A stretch of DNA of 7,423 nt from Nanobdellota archaeon (GCA_023397215.1 JAEWUG010000019.1:1-7423); one strand, 5' to 3'; shown: positions 1 to 7,312, numbered from the stretch's first letter. The notes: generated by a model not told the origin, from the letters alone. Numbers and translations are program-made.

Positions 1-1311
1 GAATGGAACACAACAACATATGGATTTGGTAAAGAAAATCAAATAAAATTAATAAAAGAAATAAATTTTCCCCATTCATTAGGCTTATTTTATTCAACGA
101 TAACAGCATATTTAGGATTTAGTGTAAATAATTCTGAATATAAAGTTATGGGATTATCTGCATATGGAAATAATAATACTTTAAAAAATAAATATTATGA
201 AAAATTAAAAAAAGTTATAGATGTGAAAAAAGATGGGAGTTATAGACTAGACATTACTTATTTTTCTTATATTTATAGTTCAAAAATGCCATCAAAAAAA
301 ATGTGTAAGTTATTAGGAGGGCCTATTAGAAAACCTAATGAAAAAATTGAAAAAAGGCATAAAGATATTGCAGCAGCATTACAATTAATATTAGAAGAAA
401 CAATTATAAAAATATTAAATCAGATATATAAAGAAACTAAAATAGAAAATATTGTGATTTCCGGAGGAATTGGATTAAATAGTCTTATTAATGGAAAAAT
501 TTTAAAAAAAACACCATTCAAAAGAATTTGGATTTCTCCAGATCCAGGTGATGGTGGTTCTAGTATTGGTGCAGCATTTTATCTTTATAATAGTTTACTA
601 AATCATCAAAGAGTATTTCAATTTAAAGATATATTCCTTGGACCAAAATTTTCTTCAAAAGAAATAAAAAAATTTTTAGAAGAGAATAAAATAAAATATA
701 TATCCTTCAAAAAAGAAGAAGATTTAATTAATACAACAATAAATTTAATTTTAGAGAATAAAATAATTGGTTGGTTCCAAGGGAAAATGGAATGGGGTCC
801 AAGAGCTTTAGGTGCAAGAAGTATATTATCAAATCCTTGTAATCCTAATTCAAAAAGATTACTTAATTTAAAAGTAAAACATAGAGAAGAATTTAGACCT
901 TTTGCACCAACAATTTTAAAAGAAGAAATAAAAAATTATTTTATTTGTGATACGAATCTACCGAAAATAACAGATTATATGCTTCTTATCTACAAAATAA
1001 AGAATAAATGGATTAAGAAAATACCTTCGGTTATTCACATAGATAAAACAGCAAGACCACAAACAATTTCTAAAAATCAGAATAGAAGATATTATAAATT
1101 AATAAAAAAATTTCAAGAAATCACAAAAATTCCATTATTAATTAATACATCTTTTAATGTTAGAGGAGAACCAATTGTTTGTACTCCTTTTGATGCATAT
1201 TCTTGCATGATGGGAACAGAGATAGACTATTTAGTTATTGAGAAATATTTAATTAAAAGAAAAGATAATTTAAAAGATAAATGGGAGTATTTTATAAATG
1301 AAAAAGAATAA
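1..1311 (+). CDS. O-carbamoyltransferase, NodU/TobZ family (5' end outside window)
   Basis: The enzyme transfers a carbamoyl group from carbamoyl phosphate, through a carbamoyl-adenylate, to a hydroxyl of a sugar or small molecule in the cytoplasm. The reading frame is open from base 1, so the Met at 148 is internal; 436 residues are visible and, against a usual 550-600, roughly 120-150 are missing. In window numbering, the Kae1-like ASKHA domain shows FPHSLGLFYS (23-32), KVMGLSAYG (48-56), SGGIGLN (154-160) and DPGDGG (181-186). The C-terminal YrdC-like domain shows QGKMEWGPRALGARSI (260-275), FRPFAP (298-303), ARPQTI (351-356) and NTSFNVRGEPIV (382-393), which in the family form the carbamoyl phosphate/adenylate site. 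The metal-binding histidines expected near the N-terminus lie outside the window. Its 3' end overlaps the SGNH gene by 14 bases, so the two are probably co-transcribed. The acceptor is unknown; a surface glycan sugar is inferred from context. Confidence 0.95.
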   Translation, partial: EWNTTTYGFGKENQIKLIKEINFPHSLGLFYSTITAYLGFSVNNSEYKVMGLSAYGNNNTLKNKYYEKLKKVIDVKKDGSYRLDITYFSYIYSSKMPSKKMCKLLGGPIRKPNEKIEKRHKDIAAALQLILEETIIKILNQIYKETKIENIVISGGIGLNSLINGKILKKTPFKRIWISPDPGDGGSSIGAAFYLYNSLLNHQRVFQFKDIFLGPKFSSKEIKKFLEENKIKYISFKKEEDLINTTINLILENKIIGWFQGKMEWGPRALGARSILSNPCNPNSKRLLNLKVKHREEFRPFAPTILKEEIKNYFICDTNLPKITDYMLLIYKIKNKWIKKIPSVIHIDKTARPQTISKNQNRRYYKLIKKFQEITKIPLLINTSFNVRGEPIVCTPFDAYSCMMGTEIDYLVIEKYLIKRKDNLKDKWEYFINEKE

Positions 1312-2275
1312 AGGTTGTTTATTATTTTATATTTTAATCTTTTTTATTATCATTATTTCAATTGAAATTAGTTTAAGACAAAAGTATTACTCTGAATATA
1401 AATTAATAGATGAAAGAATGAAAGAAATAGAAATAGAATCATTATATATACAATCAGAAAATAAAGAATTAATTTATGAATCTATATTCCCATTAGAAAT
1501 GTTAGATTATAATAAAAAAGAAGAAGTTTATAGGATAATAATAATTGGAGATTCAATAGCTAAAGGACAAGGACTAAAAGATGATTTAAATAGTTCTTTT
1601 GGAAAATTATTAGAACAAGAATTAAATTCAAATAAAAACAAAACAGAATATGAAGTAATTATTTTTGCAGCATCTGGATATTCAACATCTCAAGAAATAA
1701 TTTTACTTAAAGAAAAAGCATTAAAATATAAACCAAATTTAATATTATGGAGTTATGTATTAAATGATCCAGCAAATCCAAGATATCATGATGGAAATGG
1801 AGAATTTGGAATTTATTTTAATAAACCTAAGATTTATTTTATAGAATATATTAATAAAAAAATATTTTTCTTTAATGAAAAAAGAATATTTAATAAAAAA
1901 AAGTGTGAACAAGAATATCATAAATTGCTTCATTGTGTTTATTGGGAGGATATAAAGAAGAACATTGAAGAAATTGCAAATATTTCAAAAGAAGAAAATA
2001 TAAAAACAATTTTTTTAATACATCCCATATTTGAAAATAGCTATAATTATTCAAACTATTCATTAAATAATCTTCATAAACAAATAAAAGAAGAAATTAA
2101 AAAAAATAATCTTTTGGTTTTAGATATATTAGATATATACAAAAATTATAATCCTTATAATTTAAGATTAAATTCTCAAGACCCATGGCATCCAAATGAA
2201 ATAGGCCATGAAATCATTAAAGATTATATTTATTCTTTTTTAAAGGAAAATATAAAGGGTTTTAAAGAAAAATAA
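1298..2275 (+). CDS. Membrane-anchored SGNH/GDSL-family hydrolase
   Basis: This is a probable esterase or deacetylase acting outside the membrane, 325 residues long. A positively charged start (MKKNKG) and hydrophobic residues 7-22 form a signal anchor, followed by a linker to about residue 78. The SGNH blocks can be read in order: GDSIAKG with nucleophile Ser86; AASGYS with Gly127 as the probable oxyanion residue; LND with Asn156; and DPWHPN with Asp295 and His298 completing the triad. All four catalytic blocks are intact. The ATG lies inside the carbamoyltransferase gene (14-base overlap), and only this start keeps the membrane segment. An SGNH protein next to a carbamoyltransferase is an arrangement I know from bacterial exopolysaccharide loci, where it is presumed to add or remove acyl groups on the same glycan. 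The substrate cannot be read from sequence; SGNH proteins can also act as O-acetyltransferases. Confidence 0.88.
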   Translation: MKKNKGCLLFYILIFFIIIISIEISLRQKYYSEYKLIDERMKEIEIESLYIQSENKELIYESIFPLEMLDYNKKEEVYRIIIIGDSIAKGQGLKDDLNSSFGKLLEQELNSNKNKTEYEVIIFAASGYSTSQEIILLKEKALKYKPNLILWSYVLNDPANPRYHDGNGEFGIYFNKPKIYFIEYINKKIFFFNEKRIFNKKKCEQEYHKLLHCVYWEDIKKNIEEIANISKEENIKTIFLIHPIFENSYNYSNYSLNNLHKQIKEEIKKNNLLVLDILDIYKNYNPYNLRLNSQDPWHPNEIGHEIIKDYIYSFLKENIKGFKEK

Positions 2276-2291
2276 TTTTAAAATAGTAAAT

Positions 2292-3053
2292 ATGAATAAA
2301 AGAATAAAGAGATTTTGGGATTTAAGCTTTTATTTAGCAAAATCAGGATTTAAACTAAGAAACGAAGGAAGTTATTTAGGGATAATTTGGTATTTATTAA
2401 ATCCAATTTTATTTTTCTGTTTATTATTTGTAGTTTTTTCCCAAAGTTTAGGTTCTGAAATCGAAAATTATGCTATTTATTTATTTATAGGAATAATAAT
2501 GTTTAATTATTTTCAATCAATAACACTAGAATCAACAGAATTAATAAAAAATAATCGTGGGTTATTTAAATCTATTAATTTTTCAAAATCAGCATTTATT
2601 TTTGGGAATACATTAAAATTTTTGTTTTCACATTTACTAGAATTCTTAGTTTTAATTTTATTTGCATTGCTTATTAAAGAGGATATCTCAAACATTTTAA
2701 TTTACCCTATAATTTTGATCTTTTTCACTTTATTTACTTTAGGAATTTCACTTTTATTAAGTTCTATATGTATTTTCTTCGTAGATATTAAAAATATTTG
2801 GATATTTTTATCTAAATTAATTTGGTTTGGGACACCAATATTTTATAAAATTAGTAAAGGAACATTAATCTATAAAGTAAATCTCTTAAATCCATTATAT
2901 TATTTTATTGAAATAACTAGAGAAATAATAATTTATAATAGATTTCCGAGTCTACAATCAATTATTCTAAGTATTTTCTTTAGTATTTCAACATTAATTT
3001 TAGGATTAATTATTTTTGAAAAACTTAAATACCATATTATGGAGAGAATTTAG
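2292..3053 (+). CDS. ABC-2 type permease of a polysaccharide/lipid-linked glycan exporter (Wzm/TagG-like)
   Basis: This is the membrane half of an ABC exporter; with the ATPase encoded 2 bases downstream it should move a lipid-linked glycan across the membrane. The 253 residues match the usual length. An amphipathic N-terminal segment leads into the family signature GSYLGIIWYLLNP (26-38), then about six membrane segments near 33-51, 60-76, 107-128, 136-161, 169-185 and 222-242. FGTPIFY (179-185) and NPLYYFIEITRE (200-211) are also characteristic of Wzm/TagG/KpsM-type permeases. The gene starts 16 bases after the SGNH stop with no clear Shine-Dalgarno, so it is most simply read from the same transcript. 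The 60-residue minus-strand frame inside it is a shadow. Family call is firm; the exported glycan is inferred. Confidence 0.93.
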   Translation: MNKRIKRFWDLSFYLAKSGFKLRNEGSYLGIIWYLLNPILFFCLLFVVFSQSLGSEIENYAIYLFIGIIMFNYFQSITLESTELIKNNRGLFKSINFSKSAFIFGNTLKFLFSHLLEFLVLILFALLIKEDISNILIYPIILIFFTLFTLGISLLLSSICIFFVDIKNIWIFLSKLIWFGTPIFYKISKGTLIYKVNLLNPLYYFIEITREIIIYNRFPSLQSIILSIFFSISTLILGLIIFEKLKYHIMERI

Positions 3054-3055
3054 CT

Positions 3056-3784
3056 ATGGAAAGAATTATTCTAGAAAAAATTTCAAAAATTTTTAAAAAA
3101 GAAAAAATTTCAAAACCTATCCTAAAAACAATTTTAAATTTAAACCTAATTCGATTTAAAAAAGAACCTATTAAAATATTAAAGAATATATCATTTAAAA
3201 TAAATTCTAACGAAATTGTTGGAATTATTGGAAGAAATGGTTCTGGTAAAAGTACTTTATTAAGAATAATTTCAGGAATATATAAACAAGACAAAGGGAA
3301 TATCAAAATAAATGGAAAAATAATTTCTATGATTAATTTATATACAGGACTTCAAGATATGTTAACTATGAAAGAGAATATTTATTTATTAGGGATTCTA
3401 TTCGGATTAAGCAAAAAAGAAATAAAAGAAAGAATGGATAAAATAATCAAATTTTCAGAGTTAGAAGAATATAGCAATACTAAATTATACAAATTTTCTA
3501 ATGGGATGTTACAACGAATTGCATTTTCAACGGCAATTTATTGTGATCCAAAAATTTTACTATTAGATGAAGTATTTGAAATTGGAGATGAAAAATTCAA
3601 GAAGAAGAGTATAAAAAAGATGAACCAATTAGTAAAAGAAGGAATAAGTATTGTTTTAGTGAGTCATGATTTAGAAATGTTAGAAAGATATTGTAAAAGA
3701 TTAATTTGGATAGAGAATGGGATCATCAAAAAAGAAGGAAATCCAAAGGAAATAATTAAAGATTATCTGAAGATAAACGAGTAA
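3056..3784 (+). CDS. ABC exporter ATPase (Wzt/TagH-like), without C-terminal glycan-binding domain
   Basis: This cytoplasmic ATPase powers the preceding permease. Over 242 residues it shows Walker A GRNGSGKST (59-67), a probable Q-loop around GLQDML (98-103), the ABC signature in the form FSNGM (147-151) instead of the usual YSSGM, Walker B ILLLDE (167-172), a D-loop region EIGD (175-178) where relatives have AVGD, and the switch His204 in LVSHD. The long N-terminal stretch before Walker A is typical of Wzt/TagH proteins. It ends soon after the nucleotide-binding domain and lacks the carbohydrate-recognition extension that Wzt of E. coli O9a uses to select capped chains, so that kind of chain-end gating is not expected here. 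GGAGAG lies 10-15 bases before the ATG, inside the permease gene, and could help re-initiation. The last 29 bases overlap the tail of the opposing minus-strand gene. Confidence 0.94.
   Translation: MERIILEKISKIFKKEKISKPILKTILNLNLIRFKKEPIKILKNISFKINSNEIVGIIGRNGSGKSTLLRIISGIYKQDKGNIKINGKIISMINLYTGLQDMLTMKENIYLLGILFGLSKKEIKERMDKIIKFSELEEYSNTKLYKFSNGMLQRIAFSTAIYCDPKILLLDEVFEIGDEKFKKKSIKKMNQLVKEGISIVLVSHDLEMLERYCKRLIWIENGIIKKEGNPKEIIKDYLKINE
3728..3755 (-). terminator. Possible U-rich terminator for the minus-strand GT-C gene
   Basis: Just past the stop codon at 3756, the minus strand is pyrimidine-rich and ends in six T residues (3728-3733 read as A on the plus strand), with no convincing hairpin. 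Archaeal RNA polymerase can stop at such T tracts alone. The site would lie within the ATPase gene. AT-rich sequence gives such tracts easily, so this is weak. Confidence 0.25.
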
Positions 3785-5585
3785 TAGAATATACTTCTAT
3801 TTCATCATTAAAATAAATCTTTTCAAAAAAAGAGTCATAGATAAAAGAATTATTCATAGGTTCTTGAGGAAAACTTAACATTAGAAGATAGTCCTCTTTC
3901 ATACGTCTTGTAATAATAAAGTAATCAATATTTAAAAAAGAAAAAGAATTTTTAATATTCGAAATATTTTCCTCGTAAAAAAAAACTGTTACAAAAAAAG
4001 AATTATCTGCAAAACCAGTAACATTATAATAATTATTTTCTATTAATAAACTAATGAACTTTTCGTCACTTAATATTTTTCCATCTAAATGAGTTATAAC
4101 CCACTCTACACCAGAGGACTCTCCTTGATTAAATCTAAAAAAATCACTTCTTTCAATATTTTCAAAATAACCTGTCAAAAGAAAGAATGAGATTAAAAAA
4201 AATGAAATTAAATAAAAATATTTTTTAGGAATATTTAATATTAAAAAAATAAAAAATAAAAAATATGAAAAACTTCTTTGTTCATAATTTACTAAAAAAA
4301 GAGCTAAAAAAACAAAAAACATAGGAATAAGAATAAAAAAGAGATTTTTATTCTCTTCCCAAGAATAATTCTTTTTTTTAGTTTTAATAATAATATTCAT
4401 AAAAAACATAAAGAAAATTAAAATAAAAAGAAGATTTTGCCAATTTAAAGGGCTTATTTTTAAGAATTTAAATTTATTTTGATAAGGATAAATAGGTCTA
4501 GAAATTAATGAAGAATTTGAATTTGCATAATTTAAAGATTTAGGACCCTGCAAAAATAAAAGAGAATTAGTAGTATTACTTGCATGTTTAATTAAAGAAT
4601 CTCCTGCAAAAATAAAGAAAAATAAAATTAAAAAGAACAAAATAAAAAGGAATTCTTGAAATTTTTTATCTTGTATTAAATGTTTAAATATAATTTTAAT
4701 ATTTTTACATTTATATTCCAGAATAAAAGAAATTAGAATAGATAATAAAAAACCCAAACATGTTAATATTAAAATAATTAAGGAGGTATAATAACTTAAA
4801 GCTAATGAAAAAATAATTAATAAAGTTAAATAAAAAAAAGATTTTTGTTTATTGAGATATAAAATAAATAAACTAATCAAACCGATATAAGAAAGTCTCC
4901 ACCCAAAAAAAGAAAATGTATTAAACCAAATTTCTATAGGTCCCAAAGAAGCAATGATAAATGAACCTAATAAAGCTAGATTTTTTTTATTAGTGTAAAT
5001 ATAAATAAGATTATAAATAAAAAAAGAAAGGAGAAAAACAGAAAGAAATGTAACAAAAAAACGATTAAAACCGATTAAAGAATAAAAATAATTAGCAATA
5101 TCTCCAAAGATTAAAGTTGAATGATCTAATAACATTCCTGTATAAAAACCTACATCAGGTATAGAAAAATTAAAACCATTTAAAAAAATATTTTCTATAA
5201 TTACCTTATCAAGATGACTGGTAATTCCATCACCCCATTTAAAAATAGGGAATCTAAAGAACCATCTCCAAAAAACACCTACAATTGAAAAAAAGAAATG
5301 AAAATTAAAGGTAGAGTCATAATAAATTGAAAATGTTTTCTTTTTAATAATAATACAAATTAAAGACATGATTTGAATTAAAGAAAGAAAAAGAATGATA
5401 TTAAAAAAGTTAAAAAAGTTAAATTGAATTAACAAAAAACAAGTAAATGTAAGTAAAAAGGTAGAAAAGATAACACTATAAACAATACATTCACTTAAAG
5501 ATATTTTTTTATAGAATAAAAAGACTAATAAAAAACCAGATAAAAAGAAAAATAACGTTCCAAAAAAAAGATTTAAAAAGACCAT
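3756..5585 (-). CDS. Polytopic membrane protein, probable GT-C-fold glycosyltransferase (large)
   Basis: This 609-residue protein has about 12-13 predicted membrane helices (clear ones near 5-25, 34-55, 60-82, 175-197, 228-245, 249-288, 310-328, 384-402, 413-433, 438-451 and 456-472) and a soluble tail of about 135 residues from 475 on. After the third or fourth helix an external loop carries GDGITSHLDK (118-127), with Asp119 and His124. An acidic residue in a first large external loop followed by a His is typical of GT-C enzymes, which use lipid-phosphate sugars outside the membrane. The tail contains SSGVEWVITHLDGKIL (490-505) and ends in a short beta-rich stretch, as in many archaeal membrane proteins of this type. 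I do not recognise a specific family or donor. The ATG gives an almost leaderless transcript from the TATA-like box at 5606-5613. The gene converges on the ABC operon with a 29-base overlap. It could instead be a non-catalytic glycan-locus membrane protein. Confidence 0.72.
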   Translation of the reverse strand: MVFLNLFFGTLFFFLSGFLLVFLFYKKISLSECIVYSVIFSTFLLTFTCFLLIQFNFFNFFNIILFLSLIQIMSLICIIIKKKTFSIYYDSTFNFHFFFSIVGVFWRWFFRFPIFKWGDGITSHLDKVIIENIFLNGFNFSIPDVGFYTGMLLDHSTLIFGDIANYFYSLIGFNRFFVTFLSVFLLSFFIYNLIYIYTNKKNLALLGSFIIASLGPIEIWFNTFSFFGWRLSYIGLISLFILYLNKQKSFFYLTLLIIFSLALSYYTSLIILILTCLGFLLSILISFILEYKCKNIKIIFKHLIQDKKFQEFLFILFFLILFFFIFAGDSLIKHASNTTNSLLFLQGPKSLNYANSNSSLISRPIYPYQNKFKFLKISPLNWQNLLFILIFFMFFMNIIIKTKKKNYSWEENKNLFFILIPMFFVFLALFLVNYEQRSFSYFLFFIFLILNIPKKYFYLISFFLISFFLLTGYFENIERSDFFRFNQGESSGVEWVITHLDGKILSDEKFISLLIENNYYNVTGFADNSFFVTVFFYEENISNIKNSFSFLNIDYFIITRRMKEDYLLMLSFPQEPMNNSFIYDSFFEKIYFNDEIEVYSITRLSSDNL

Positions 5586-5603
5586 ACAAAAGATACAAAA
5601 ATC

Positions 5604-5623
5604 AAATTTAAAAGATTAATTAT
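5604..5623 (-). promoter_or_regulatory. Archaeal-type promoter of the large GT-C-like gene
   Basis: Read on the minus strand, TTTTAAAT (5606-5613) lies 21-28 bases before the ATG, the spacing of an archaeal TATA box that gives a leaderless mRNA. The 20-base block 5604-5623 matches 7331-7350, upstream of the other GT-C-like gene, at 19 of 20 positions and at the same distance from the start codon. No Shine-Dalgarno is seen. Archaeal status is inferred. Confidence 0.6.
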
Positions 5624-5634
5624 ATTAAGAAAAA

Positions 5635-5643
5635 TTTATATTA
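5635..5643 (+). promoter_or_regulatory. Archaeal-type TATA box of the DUF5989-like gene
   Basis: TTTATATTA lies 21-29 bases before the ATG at 5664, preceded by the purine-rich AAGAAAAA, which could serve as a BRE. There is no Shine-Dalgarno between box and ATG, so a leaderless transcript is likely. It shares the 78-base divergent region with the promoter of the minus-strand GT-C-like gene, with the two boxes about 22 bases apart, so binding of one preinitiation complex could hinder the other. Confidence 0.5.
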
Positions 5644-5663
5644 TCTCAAAACTTAAAAAATAT

Positions 5664-5828
5664 ATGAAAAAGAAGAATGATTGTTTCTTAAAACAGATAT
5701 ATAAATTTTTAAAGGAGAAAAAGGCTTGGTGGTTAATCCCATTAATCATAATTTTAATACTTGCCAGCATCTTAATTTACATAGGACAAAGTTCTGCAAT
5801 AAGCCCATTTATTTATACATTGGTATAA
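5664..5828 (+). CDS. Small membrane protein, DUF5989-like (SxtK-type)
   Basis: A 54-residue gene sits in what would otherwise be a gap between two minus-strand genes. The protein begins MKKKNDCF, continues with the basic stretch FLKEKKAWW (15-23), has one membrane helix at about 24-41, and ends GQSSAISPFIYTLV. The pattern FLKE-x-K-x-WW, then a hydrophobic helix, then a Gln-Ser-Ser/Gly-Ala-x-x-PFIYTL tail is what I know as DUF5989. These proteins of about 50 residues accompany carbamoyltransferases and SxtJ-like membrane proteins in bacterial exopolysaccharide loci and saxitoxin-type clusters; their function is unknown. Here it lies about 4.3 kb from the carbamoyltransferase and has its own promoter. 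ATG at 5664 places the motifs at the usual distance from the N-terminus. Its end overlaps the tail of the minus-strand gene by 16 bases. The homology call is from memory of the motif. Confidence 0.85.
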   Translation: MKKKNDCFLKQIYKFLKEKKAWWLIPLIIILILASILIYIGQSSAISPFIYTLV

Positions 5829-7312
5829 TAATTTTTAGACAAATAAGATACATTATAAACATAAGGTTCTATTGGATAAATTAAAGAGTATTCAGAACAA
5901 GAAATTAATTCTGAAGATAAAATATAATCCAAATGATAATATCTAATAATAGAATTTTTAAAATCGCAATCGTCTATTGAATAAAAAGAGTTAATATTCT
6001 TTTTTCTTTCTGGATGATAAAAATACCAGGTGCCAATAGGTTCTTGATCTGAAAAAGACTTAACAAAAGAGGATAAATGATTTAAGGGTAAAATAATGTT
6101 TCCAGATTCAATTTTAGATAAAAACATTAAAACATCTAATTCATTTTTATTCAAAGTAATAAGTGAATTAAAATTAATTTTTTGAGATATAGACGAATAA
6201 TAAGAGAAAAATAAAATTATAGACAAAAATAGAATTATTATAATCTTTTTAATTGTTTTATTAACTATCCAGTTATTTAGAACAGAATCTATGCTCCTAA
6301 AAATAAATAGAATACCAAATGCACTAAACAAAGGAAGAAATATTAAAAGATAAAAATAGATTCTTTGAGCAGGCCCAAATAAAGAAAAAGAATATTTATT
6401 AAAACAAATCAAATTTAAAAGAAGAATTAAAGAAGAAAAAATATAAGGATAATATCTTTTTTCTTTTTTCCAGAATAAATAAATTGTACCAATCAAAGAC
6501 AAGATAAAATTAGTAATAGAATAAAGTTTATTTAAAATAATTTTGTCAAAAGTCTCAATTCCCGCCCAATTTTTATCAAAATAGATTAAATTTAAAAGAA
6601 AATTAGATTTAAAATAACCTTTTATTAAGATGATATAAAATAAGATTCCAATAAAAGGAATTAATAAAAAAAGAAAAAAGAATTTATACTCTTTTATTAA
6701 AAAAGATTTATATTTTAAAAAATATAAAAGAATAAGAGGCATAAAAAATAATGTTGAAGGAGGATGAAAGAATAATAATAAAATCATAATTATTAAACTA
6801 AAAAAAAGATATTTTTTATTTTCTAATCTTAATCCTTCAAAAAATAAAAAGAAATAAAGGAATATAAACGGAACTGAAAAAGTTAAAGGTGTAAAAAAAG
6901 ACATCCCTAAATAGAAATTATCTATTCCAATTGAACCAAAAAAAATAAGAGTTAATAAAGAAATAAAATAATTTTCATTAGTTAAATTATAGATTATTAA
7001 AAAAAGAATAATACAAGTAAAAATCATCCAAAAAAAGGATAAAAAAGGATAAATTTTGATCAAATTAAAAAGAGCATCTAAAATAAACAGAAAAAAATGA
7101 AATCCAATTTCTAAACTACTCAAAGAATTAAATTCATAATTACCACTGTTAAGATATTTTGCTTGGTTTAAATGAAATAATTCATCATTATGTAAGGGCA
7201 ATCCTTTATTTATTGAATCTTGAAAAAAATAAGGCAATATATTCAAAAAAGATAATAATAATATAATAATTAAGGTTAAAATTAATTCTAATTTTTTTAA
7301 ATTTTTAATCAT
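5813..7312 (-). CDS. Polytopic membrane protein, probable GT-C-fold glycosyltransferase (small)
   Basis: This 499-residue protein has about ten to eleven membrane helices (first at about 9-29, then near 66-86, 90-110, 114-130, 143-160, 168-185, 187-200, 210-230, 264-281, 289-304, 317-338 and 354-371) and a soluble tail from about 375. Directly after the first helix comes LPLHNDELFHLNQA (38-51), with Asp43, Glu44 and His47. A D-E-x-x-H element in the first external loop is typical of GT-C transferases using polyprenyl-phosphate sugars, with the Asp as candidate catalytic base. FHPPS (182-186) and FGPAQR (312-317) are other polar spots in membrane regions. The tail has Cys449 and Cys472, possibly a disulfide outside the cell. 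It resembles the 609-residue neighbour in plan but not closely in sequence. The ATG follows a TATA-like box by 21 bases. Specific family, donor and acceptor are not recognised. Confidence 0.72.
   Translation of the reverse strand: MIKNLKKLELILTLIIILLLSFLNILPYFFQDSINKGLPLHNDELFHLNQAKYLNSGNYEFNSLSSLEIGFHFFLFILDALFNLIKIYPFLSFFWMIFTCIILFLIIYNLTNENYFISLLTLIFFGSIGIDNFYLGMSFFTPLTFSVPFIFLYFFLFFEGLRLENKKYLFFSLIIMILLLFFHPPSTLFFMPLILLYFLKYKSFLIKEYKFFFLFLLIPFIGILFYIILIKGYFKSNFLLNLIYFDKNWAGIETFDKIILNKLYSITNFILSLIGTIYLFWKKEKRYYPYIFSSLILLLNLICFNKYSFSLFGPAQRIYFYLLIFLPLFSAFGILFIFRSIDSVLNNWIVNKTIKKIIIILFLSIILFFSYYSSISQKINFNSLITLNKNELDVLMFLSKIESGNIILPLNHLSSFVKSFSDQEPIGTWYFYHPERKKNINSFYSIDDCDFKNSIIRYYHLDYILSSELISCSEYSLIYPIEPYVYNVSYLSKNYYTNV
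5832..5836 (+). terminator. Possible T-tract terminator after the DUF5989-like gene
   Basis: Five T residues start four bases after the TAA, without a hairpin. A T5 tract directly after a stop codon can end transcription in archaea. It lies within the 3' end of the opposing gene, and in such AT-rich DNA it may be chance. Confidence 0.25.

Noticed and set aside
148..150. ATG at 148 as the carbamoyltransferase start
   Set aside because: The frame is open back to base 1 and the upstream residues, including FPHSLGLFYS, belong to the family core, so the gene begins before the window.
2513..2695. 60-codon minus-strand open frame inside the permease gene
   Set aside because: It lies wholly opposite a well-supported ABC-2 permease, has no recognisable domain or promoter, and is expected from the low stop density opposite such codons.
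3037..3306. 89-codon minus-strand open frame opposite the ATPase N-terminal region
   Set aside because: It covers the Walker A region of a clear ATPase on the other strand; its hydrophobic look is a complement of Lys/Asn/Ile codons.
3784..3800. Perfect 6-base inverted repeat ATAGAA/TTCTAT with a 5-base loop directly after the ATPase stop
   Set aside because: The stem has only one G-C pair, no T run of more than three follows, and it lies in the coding sequence of the opposing gene; too weak to call a terminator.
5640..5642. ATT at 5640 as an earlier start of the DUF5989-like gene
   Set aside because: It would overlap the TATA-like box, and ATG at 5664 already gives the expected length of about 50 residues.
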